Shown: piece by piece, positions 56,974 to 64,000 of the stretch
Position numbering within the stretch: position 1 is the stretch's first letter
Layout: the number at the start of each line of letters is the position of its first letter
Assembly: GCA_024734495.1 (NCBI GenBank)
Contig: JALMQS010000099.1
Location: 70,127,335-70,191,334 of the forward strand
Direction: 5' to 3'
Length of the DNA stretch: 64,000 nt
Source: Forficula auricularia
Lineage: Eukaryota; Arthropoda; Insecta; Dermaptera; Forficulidae
Program-made: the position numbers and the translations under genes
Notes under the pieces: model-generated
Told to the model about the DNA's origin: nothing
Seen by the model: only the letters and a program-made list of their open reading frames with translations
Databases searched by the model: none

Positions 56974-57899
56974 GGTTTTTGTATGTACATTGGTCCAAAT
57001 CACGCCAAATTTTGGTTGCACACGTTTCAAACAAAGCTATGAACAAAAACACCCTCAACAAAATTCCTGTCTGTATGTATGTTTCCGTGGGTTCCGCGAA
57101 AAGTTGCTCACGATTCACGTAAAAACGGCTGAAGGGATTATTATGAAATTTCATATTTGCATCAGATGTCTTCTAACTTACGTTTATAGCTATATAACAT
57201 TTTGATATTTTGACCCCAAAAGGTGGTATGAGGGGCACACGAATAAAATTATCAAATAACTCCTAAACTATTAACTCTACGGCAAATTTTATAATGAGCA
57301 AAGTTGTAGGGGATGTGATTTCTGACAACTTTTGTTTAAAAAAATTTCAAACCCCAACCCCCAATAGGGGGGTCAAAATATGAAAATTCTTGCCCTTGGA
57401 GCCAAACTCAACCAAATTTTGTATACATAATCTGTGGGTCACTAGAAGGCTAGAAATGCAAAAACTGGGTGCAGGGGTGGGTGCGGGGGTGGAGTGATGG
57501 TGCGGGTGCGGAGGTGGGTTAGGGATGGGGTGAGGGAGGAATGAGGGTGGGGTGAGGGAGCAAGACGGAGTAGGGTGGAGCGGGGTGGAGTCCGGCGGGC
57601 GTAGTGGGTGTGGGGGTCCAGGGGGCTAGGCGGGGGTGTGGTGCGCGGGGTGGAGGGCATGGGCTGGGGTCCGGGGTGGGTGTGGTGCGGGGTGGTGGTA
57701 CAGGGTGGAGTAGGGGGTTCAGGTGAGGGCCCAGAGGCGTAGTGGAGTGGTGCGGGGCGGGGTAGAGATCACGGGTGGTGTGGGAGCAAGGGTTGGGCGG
57801 GGGACAAGGGGTGCTGGATGGGTTTCGAGGGGGTGGGGGGGTCCAGGGGGCGTTCCTCTGGCTAGCAAGTGGGCCGCCGAAGGCGGGCCTTGCAGCTAG
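56903..57899 (+). mobile_element. Non-autonomous Helitron with (TA)n and G-rich minisatellite
   Basis: Proposed 5' end TCTACGATATATATA after an A (56,902); (TA)n at 56,909-56,967; body with AACTCCTAAACTATTAACTC and CAAAGTTGTAGGGGATGTG; a G-rich minisatellite at 57,468-57,860; then the hairpin CCGCC-GAA-GGCGG (57,874-57,886) and the end CTAG (57,896-57,899) followed by T. The 3' structure is diagnostic of Helitrons. There is no Rep/helicase frame, so it depends on an autonomous relative. Confidence 0.75.
57468..57860 (+). repeat. G-rich minisatellite
   Basis: Degenerate short repeats of GGGTGGGGTGCGGGTG type make one strand about two-thirds G. Many runs of three or more G are closely spaced, so G-quadruplex formation is likely on the plus strand. 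Confidence 0.85.
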
Positions 57900-58431
57900 T
57901 ATATATTATAATACAACATTTTCCCCAATTCCCCCGAATTATTTGAATAAATAAACACAAAGAGAGCGCTACCTTCGCCAGTAGTGCTGCCTCTATGTTT
58001 AACACACCCTATAATTATTTATCCAGGTGAATGACAAAGAGAAAAAAAGATAACGAAGATAAATCCGTCATTGGGTTGTTCGTATAGGTTCCTCTTATTC
58101 ACTACAATGTAATCCATCCAATGTGTCCTTTCGTCTGTATCTCTATGATACATCACAAGCGGGGATTACAATAGTAGCGTGTGACATACGGTCCAATTGT
58201 GGTCAGAATTATGGTCGACCTTAACTGAGCAGGCCTCGCTCTTTCCACGTTAGTGATTTAATAGGCCCGTCGCTTTGAATAAGTCGACTCGGTGGACCAT
58301 TAATATCTCAAAATACGTATTCGGCTTGACTTTCACCTAAAATATTGTCTTTAATAAGAACAATAAAAAAATAAAATAAAAAACAAATGAAGAGAAAGAA
58401 AAATGCTAAATTTAAATATATTGGTATAATC
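57900..58431. other. Unassigned, less AT-rich stretch
   Basis: No repeat match in the window and no clear open frame at 57,950-58,330. It could be single-copy host sequence. Confidence 0.35.
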
Positions 58432-58803
58432 CAGAGGTTCCCAAAGTGTGCGCCGCGACCACTTCACAGGTGCGCCGCGAAGCTTAATAAATAATTAATT
58501 GAACCAGAAATTTTCCTAACTAGACAAAAAACAAAGCTAAAAATTTATTTATTATTCATTTTTATCTCTTACTTACGATTAGACATACATAAAGTGAAAA
58601 AATTTAACTTTGACACCCTCAAAAAAATCTAAAATGTATACACAGGCCCCTGTGGTGTGAATTTTTGATTTTCATAGCATAATAAACTAATAATTCCCAA
58701 GATATTTTTATCGATTCTAATACAAGAGTATTTGTTTTGATATATGTACTGTTTTTACTTATGGTAGAGAGCCATGGAACTCCGAAAAGTTTGTGAACCC
58801 CTA
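58432..58803. mobile_element. Non-autonomous hAT element with perfect 8-bp duplication
   Basis: Ends CAGAGGTTCCCAAAGTGTGC and GAAAAGTTTGTGAACCCCTA. The 8-bp repeat GTATAATC flanks it exactly (58,424-58,431 and 58,804-58,811). 372 bp, no coding sequence. Confidence 0.88.
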
Positions 58804-58987
58804 GTATAATCGGTTAATTATTTGGATATTTTTAAAATTGATAGGTAAAAATTATGAATTTATTTATGTTTTTAACTTTTAGTTATGTCAATAAATAAAT
58901 GAATAGAAGAGTTTTTGATTCATAAAGAGAAATCATTGAGGTTGTCTTCTGATTGAGTCAAATAAACATATACTCGTTTATAAATAT
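58804..58987. other. Unassigned AT-rich stretch
   Basis: Contains AGGTTGTCTTCTGATTGAGT (58,941), an inverted fragment of the repeat at 59,389. Confidence 0.35.
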
Positions 58988-59345
58988 GTATTGAAGGATA
59001 CAATAAAGAGTGTGTCTTCTGATGGAAAAAATAAATTTATAATTTATATATAAATAAATTAAAAACATATTTTTCCAGCAGAAGACAAATTATTTTATTG
59101 TATCCTTCAATTTATAAAAATTCTGCTACTCTCGGCAAAAAGAAACTTTCTATTTATGTATATTTGAAGATATTAATAGTTTCGAAGGTTTGACTTTCAA
59201 TATCAGTCTTTTTAATTAGAGAATTTTCTCTGTTACTTATGGGTTCAAATAACTAATAGAGAAAAAAAATATTGAAAAATACTGATGATTAAGTTCAAAC
59301 TTTCGAAACAATAGTCTCTTACAAATAAATTATATATAAATAGAT
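58988..59345. repeat. Two adjacent foldbacks related to the U3/Penelope 3' region
   Basis: First palindrome 58,990-59,115: TTGAAGGATACAATAAAGAG against TTTTATTGTATCCTTCAA, the same termini as U3 at 10,771. Second palindrome about 59,163-59,330 carries an inverted hammerhead pair. Between them is the tail GCTACTCTCGGCAAAA (59,131). The segment 59,389-59,450 repeats the CTACTCTCGGCAAAA tail after GCATCAAGCAGATGACAACC. Confidence 0.65.
59282..59322 (+). ncRNA. Hammerhead ribozyme motif, partly decayed
   Basis: CUGAUGA (59,282-59,288), stem II AAGU/ACUU with loop UCAA, GAAA (59,305-59,308) and CAAUAGUC cleavage region, parallel to CUAUAGUC in the Penelope-like element. Stem I is weak. The facing copy (59,180-59,206, minus) has CUGAUAU in place of CUGAUGA. 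Confidence 0.5.
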
Positions 59346-59956
59346 ACAAATTTATATTCTTTAGATTTATGTACCTATATCTTAATTTGCATCAAGCAGA
59401 TGACAACCTCATTGTCATTATGAATCAACAACTTTACTACTCTCGGCAAAACAAAAATTTTCAAATATCTTTTCAATTAGACCTTGATTTGTTGAAAACA
59501 CAGGTATTCTTGAAATTTGGAATAAATGATACGTTTTAGTAACGTTTTTCTGTAGTTATATCAAACTAATATATTAGTTACGAGCAGTACCCTAAGGCAC
59601 GCCCGGCCCTCCGGGCTGGTGGCCCTGACGAGCAGCGTCTCGAGATGTGATTGAAACTAAAATTTTAAAGAATTTTATATATTTGTCTACTAATATTTTT
59701 CCGACTTTTTTAATAATACATTTCAATATTTAAATTTATCTAAAAAGTGTCTCTATATTAAATATATACAATATTTTTAAAATTAATTTATCTACTAAAA
59801 TTTCAAATGAGCCGCGCAGTAATAAATTAAGAATTAAATCTCATTATCCCATTAAATCATATCTCATTAAAACTTATATTATAAATTAAATATAGATAAT
59901 ATATATATATTTTAAAAATTAATTTGTCTATTAAAAATTTCAAGAATTTATATTTT

Positions 59957-61773
59957 ATTTATTTATTTATTTATTTATTTATTACAACTTTTGGCCTTCG
60001 AAATCAGATGTTTCATTTTGGCCATCATTTATATAGATTGGACATTATATTTTTTACAATTTTGATAATGAAGTAAGAAAAAAAAATTAAAATAATAATA
60101 ATTAGATATAAGTAAATATAGTCTTAATGTTATTACAAGGTAGAATTAGTTAAATAGTTATAAAAACGGAATTACAACAATCAAATAATCTTACAATTAT
60201 TACAAGTTATTTTTACAAGAGTTTAAATATGAATATTATTAATATTTAAGAATTTGAAAATATTAAAATAAATATCACTTTCACATATGTTCAATAAATA
60301 GTTTAAATTGAGAGGGCGAGGAAAATTCTTCTCAATCATCCACTCCTCAAACCCATCTCTGTCCAATGATGGACACGCCAGCAGAATGTGCTCCAGATCA
60401 GCAATTACAGTAGGGTCACAGGAGCAGCCGTCATCGTCCCTTACACCTATTCTTTTCAGATGAGCTGGATAGCTACCATGTCCTAGTCTAATTCTCGTTA
60501 AGCACGTATAGAATGATCTTCTTCCATTATTTATTTTTTCAAACCAAGGGGTAGTTCCTACATTTGGATTGATTAATGAATATTTGTGGCCTCGGTCCTT
60601 AGAGCTCAAATTCCATTCGACTTGCCATTTGTTTACTATTAATTCTTTGATTGTTAGTGTAAGATCACTTACTGAGACACAGTTGTAAGCATATTCGTTT
60701 TTGTTGATTGCTTCATTGGCAGCTTTGTCAACAGTTTCGTTGCCAGAGCAGCCAATGTGGCCCTTTACCCAAATGAATGTAATATATATACCTTTGAGGT
60801 ATGCTTTGAAAACTTCATTTCTGATTTTAAGGATATAGGTGGACGTGTTGAGATGAATATTTTCTAGAGCTTTTATTATACTCAGAGAGTCTGTGAGTAC
60901 AGAAATGATGGTATTTTCCGAATTTACAGCATGTTTAATTGCTTCTAAGATAGCTAAGCACTCTGCCGAGAAGATTGAAGTTTGTTTTGGTGATTTGTAA
61001 TATTTTATTATATTTGTTTGAGGGTCGAAGATGGCAGAGCCAACAGCGTCTTCATTTCCATGCTTAGAGCCATCGGTGTATATGACATAGCTGCATGGAT
61101 TGATGATATCTATATGCAGTTGGACTAAGGAATCAACAATTGTAGGTTGATTCCATACCAATTTGGGAATTTGGAGGGATGTATCTGTTTTTATTTCATG
61201 AAGATGAATAGGAATTTCATATGTAAATACTGGGAGTAAAGGTTGTTGATTTACCAGATGAGTGAATGGGCTTGTTAAATTGAAAGCTTGAATAAGCGGA
61301 GGAATGGGTTTAGTTCTACTCCAGAAATTAGAATTCATAGAATCCTTAAGGTTTGTTATTCTTTCAATGACTGTGTGGTTTTCAATTTGAATCCTCTTCA
61401 TGATAAATCTTGAACCTAATAGCTGATATCTAAGGTGCCATGGCATCTCGTTGCATTCTACTTGAAGAGCATTTGTTGGTGTTGAACGCATGGCTCCTAT
61501 TATTAGTCTTAATCCCTTGTACTGTATGCCATTAATTTTATTTGTCAATTTTTTATTTATGCCTCCAAAAATGAAGCAGCCATAGTCTAACTGAGATCTT
61601 ATAATCGCTTGATATATGGTTCTTAATATTTTAGGGTCAGCACCCCACCAGGTTCTCGTTAACATTCTAATTATATTAAGCTTTTTCTCACATTTTTTAA
61701 TGGTATCATTAACATGGCTTGCCCAATTAAGTTTTCTATCGAGTTGAATGCCAAGAAATTTAACTTCATTACG
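59957..61773 (-). mobile_element. I-clade LINE, 5'-truncated insertion
   Basis: A perfect 15-bp target duplication, AAGAATTTATATTTT, flanks it (59,942-59,956 and 61,774-61,788). The 3' end on the minus strand is an AAATAAATAAATAAAT tail. The content is the RT C-terminus plus RNase H with an open frame of 480 residues. The intact frame and exact duplication indicate a recent insertion. Confidence 0.9.
60223..61665 (-). CDS. RT C-terminus and RNase H of an I-clade LINE (partial)
   Basis: 480 residues without a break. Residues 1-60 are the RT thumb (TIYQAIIRSQLDYGCFIFGG); the frame really continues upstream to about 61,773 (VKFLGIQLDRKLNWASHVND). RNase H occupies about 193-320: YTDGSK (D198), SAECLAI (E235), LTDSLS (D259), WVKGHIG (H303) and ETVDKAA (D313), all catalytic residues kept. 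The C-terminus has RIRLGHGSYPAHLKRIGV and CSCD...LEHILLACP, the Cys/His end of I/R1-type proteins. In the full element it would degrade RNA in RNA-DNA hybrids during reverse transcription. The catalytic RT core is missing, so it cannot move by itself. Confidence 0.92.
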   Translation of the reverse strand: MLTRTWWGADPKILRTIYQAIIRSQLDYGCFIFGGINKKLTNKINGIQYKGLRLIIGAMRSTPTNALQVECNEMPWHLRYQLLGSRFIMKRIQIENHTVIERITNLKDSMNSNFWSRTKPIPPLIQAFNLTSPFTHLVNQQPLLPVFTYEIPIHLHEIKTDTSLQIPKLVWNQPTIVDSLVQLHIDIINPCSYVIYTDGSKHGNEDAVGSAIFDPQTNIIKYYKSPKQTSIFSAECLAILEAIKHAVNSENTIISVLTDSLSIIKALENIHLNTSTYILKIRNEVFKAYLKGIYITFIWVKGHIGCSGNETVDKAANEAINKNEYAYNCVSVSDLTLTIKELIVNKWQVEWNLSSKDRGHKYSLINPNVGTTPWFEKINNGRRSFYTCLTRIRLGHGSYPAHLKRIGVRDDDGCSCDPTVIADLEHILLACPSLDRDGFEEWMIEKNFPRPLNLNYLLNICESDIYFNIFKFLNINNIHI

Positions 61774-62110
61774 AAGAATTTATATTTTTCTTAAATTAAA
61801 AAAAAAAAATTTTTGCGGTATGAATTTTTTCCAAAAAATTAAATATACCTATATTAATATATAATATATTTTAAAATTAATGTCTACTAAAATTTCAAAT
61901 GGGACACGCAGCAAATCTAATATTCTAAGCTATATAGAGGAATATATTAATATATAGAGATAGTATAGATATAATAGAGAATAGAGATGTTTTATTTGAA
62001 AAATTTGACAATCTAACAACTGTCATTGAATATTAGTTGCTTTTACTCTCACATGTTCTCCTGACAGCGCCACGGGTACTGTCTGACAAGGGCTTTTATA
62101 TATAAGAATA

Positions 62111-62460
62111 ACAAGGGCTTTTATATATAAGATAATAATTAGTATATATGTATACTTAATATATAGAATTGTCCTAGTTTTATTTAGAATTTCTATTTAT
62201 TTATTAAACATGTATGAGAAATTTCTTCTGCATTAGGGAAACGATTTCTTTGATCTGCTCAATTATTATGTATGCATCCAAACATTCCACTCTATTGGAT
62301 GTTGAATTTCATAAATATTAATATATATGAATAAAGAAATGCGGATATTTTATTCATATGTTTACCTAAGAGAACATTCGCATAACCGAGATCGGCGAGT
62401 CAGGGAATGTCGAATTTACAAAAAAGAGAAAAATAACTCCTGTTTTTTATTTATTATAGG
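62111..62460. other. Unassigned AT-rich stretch
   Basis: No gene recognised. It ends in the hAT target site ATTATAGG. Confidence 0.35.
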
Positions 62461-63754
62461 TAAGGTGACCAACTATTTTTTGTTCAAAAAGAGTACACTT
62501 TGGAAGTATTTCATAGGTGAAAAAAAGAAGAAAAAACGATAAAAACTTTAAAAACATATTTTTCTTCGGAGTGGATTTTTTTGCTAAATGAGGATGTTCG
62601 TCTAATAATGTAGCCACATCCGAACAACTTTCATTTCGCATATTAAATTTGACTGTTAAGACGGCAGATAATGTTTTTACAGAAAGTTGCGACTTCTCAC
62701 TGCTCCAATAATCATTCCCTAGTGAAAATACCCTTTCAACAGCAGCATTAGTGCCTGGACAACATAAGGAAATTTCTATTAAAACTTTTAAATTTTCATG
62801 TGGGATATGTTCTACTCTAAAATGCCGAAAGATTTCTACCCATCTTTTGTCAAGTTCTATTTTCTCATCGTTCCATTTCTTCAATTTTTCTTCATTTAAA
62901 TATAAATTTACTCTTCGAATTTCTTCAAAGAGAAAATTGTCATTAATAACAATATCTTTTACTTCCTTCATTACAAATTCGACTGCTGAAGAAATTTCTT
63001 TCCATTAAATTTTACTATTTAGAAGGGTCCATTTGAAACAATTTAATGCTCTAAAGTTCACTATCCATTCCTTCGATATATTCATAGCAAATTTTATAAA
63101 ACTTCTTTTTTAAAAATTCATTTTTTATTCCGGGATTGGAATCTTCCAAAACAGTCAGTTTATTCTTTAGAATTAGTGGTAAAAATCCATCATTAAATCT
63201 TGATTTACATTGCAGTATGAAATCGTTTAATATAATACAAACTTCTGCTGCTGAAATTTTATCTCCTTCAATTTGTAGAGTAATTATTTATGAAACAACG
63301 ACGCCTGACTGTGAATAAAATAAAACATAGGTTCTGACATATCGTTTTGAAAGAATTTCTTCAAAATTGTAGGACATTTGTCAAGGCTTAAAAAATATGA
63401 ACGTAGTGGATCATATAACTGCAAAACGCGTTCTAATGCTGGAGTTAAAGCAAGCCATCTGACTTTGGAATAACCAAGCAGTTTTTTGTATTGAACACCA
63501 GCCTCTTCACAAAATTCTTTCAAACTTGCTACCCGTACTGTAAACCGATTGAAATATAAATATATATTTGTAATAATTACTTCCACATCTATTGACATTG
63601 AACTTGATGCTGTATTGATGGCATTTGATATAAATTTATCTAAAAAAATGTTTTAGAAATACAAATGAGTACTTTCAGAGTACAGGATTTGAAAAGAGTA
63701 CGGTTTGCGAAAAAAGAGTACAAAACTCAGTAAATGAGTATAGTTGGTCACCTT
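62461..63754 (-). mobile_element. hAT transposon relic with transposase remains
   Basis: Ends TAAGGTGACCAACTATTTTT and TATAGTTGGTCACCTT with an 8-bp duplication ATTATAGG (62,453-62,460 and 63,755-63,762). A related word, AAAGAGTAC, is repeated near both ends. At 1294 bp it is shorter than a full hAT and holds only the C-terminal part of the transposase on the minus strand. Confidence 0.85.
62575..63598 (-). pseudogene. hAT transposase C-terminal part, broken
   Basis: Minus-strand pieces in order: SLKEFCEEAGVQYKKLLGYS with KVRWLALTPALERVLQLYDP (63,284-63,598), a shifted piece LQIEGDKISAAEVCIILNDF, then the dimerisation domain at 62,575-62,971 with LCCPGTNAAVERVFSLGNDY and LSVKTLSAVLTVKFN, the pattern conserved in hAT families. 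The zinc-finger N-terminus is absent and at least two frame breaks and a stop occur. The frame reads out into the terminal repeat. Confidence 0.85.
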
Positions 63755-63762
63755 ATTATAGG

Positions 63763-63835
63763 CTTAGAAGGCTTTTAATAATCAAGTTAATAAATAAACA
63801 GCGAAAATTAAAATTTAATTAAACAATTAAATATT
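63763..63835. other. Unassigned AT-rich spacer
   Basis: Nothing recognised. Confidence 0.3.
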
Positions 63836-64000
63836 CCAGCGCCTCCCAATCGATCGCAGACCCCAAAGATCGAAAATAATTTTCTCTTCACCTGGGGCGC
63901 GACCACAACGAGGCCGTGTAAAGACAATTAATAACAAATTTAAATTTAGGGAACGAAGAAAAGTTTATTTTTATTACAGACAAAAGGAGGGAGGCGCTGG
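63836..64000. mobile_element. Possible MITE with CCAGCGCCTCCC ends
   Basis: CCAGCGCCTCCC (63,836-63,847) returns inverted as GGGAGGCGCTGG at the last 12 bases of the window. The 165-bp interval contains GGGGCGCGACCACAACGAGG. The flank beyond 64,000 is not available, so no target duplication can be tested. Confidence 0.5.

Larger units (their letters stand above)
59573..62110. repeat. Diverged Helitron-like or unknown repeat, interrupted by a LINE
   Basis: Starts with CCCGGCCCTCCGGGC-type hairpin text and GCGTCTCG as at 56,369, then repeats of TCTACTAAAATTTCAAATG (59,792 and 61,880) in AT-rich sequence. It ends near a doublet ACAAGGGCTTTTATATATAA (62,087 and 62,110). The LINE at 59,957-61,773 is inserted within it. 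Confidence 0.4.

Overview
The window is about 64 kb of AT-rich eukaryotic DNA and is almost entirely non-coding. It is packed with transposable elements, satellites and long inverted repeats. The element mix points to an arthropod, most likely an insect: Jockey-, RTE- and I-type non-LTR retrotransposons, a Penelope-like element, tRNA-derived SINEs, hAT, mariner and pogo relatives, and Helitrons. One clear host exon, from a dpr-type neuronal immunoglobulin gene, supports this. The species cannot be fixed from the sequence; a hemipteran-like insect is only a guess.

Host genes: only two segments look like real host coding sequence. On the plus strand at about 28.44-28.57 kb there is a TATA box, a short leader, a signal peptide and a strong GTAAGT donor, which together look like the first exon of a small secreted protein. 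On the minus strand at 51,024-51,150 a 127-nt exon encodes the end of an Ig domain of the Dpr family, with splice sites on both sides. A broken C2H2 zinc-finger relic lies at 45.75-45.96 kb.

Layout. 0-8.6 kb: four copies or parts of a TA-flanked MITE (two more or less complete here), one carrying a SINE and two nested foldback elements, another carrying a dead mariner, followed by Jockey-type LINE 3' ends. 9.2-10.5 kb: a 71-bp satellite. 10.8-14.5 kb: foldbacks and a MITE that received an RTE fragment. 14.5-16.7 kb: a nearly intact Penelope-like element (RT plus GIY-YIG endonuclease). 18-33 kb: large inverted-repeat elements, RTE fragments and TA-flanked MITEs. 33.6-40.2 kb: a satellite of about 85-95 bp with higher-order structure, running directly into a tandem repeat of about 0.9-1.05 kb that is cut by a 100-N assembly gap. 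43-64 kb: hAT elements with exact 8-bp target duplications, SINEs, a pogo-like element, LINE 3' ends, a Helitron with a G-rich minisatellite, an I-type LINE with a 480-residue open frame and a 15-bp target duplication, and a hAT transposase relic.

The most interesting theme is a set of hammerhead ribozyme motifs. The Penelope-like element carries a complete type I hammerhead in its 3' region. Further hammerheads, intact or decayed, occur as inverted pairs inside short foldback elements elsewhere in the window. Two of these foldbacks are flanked by target duplications, which suggests they moved as units.
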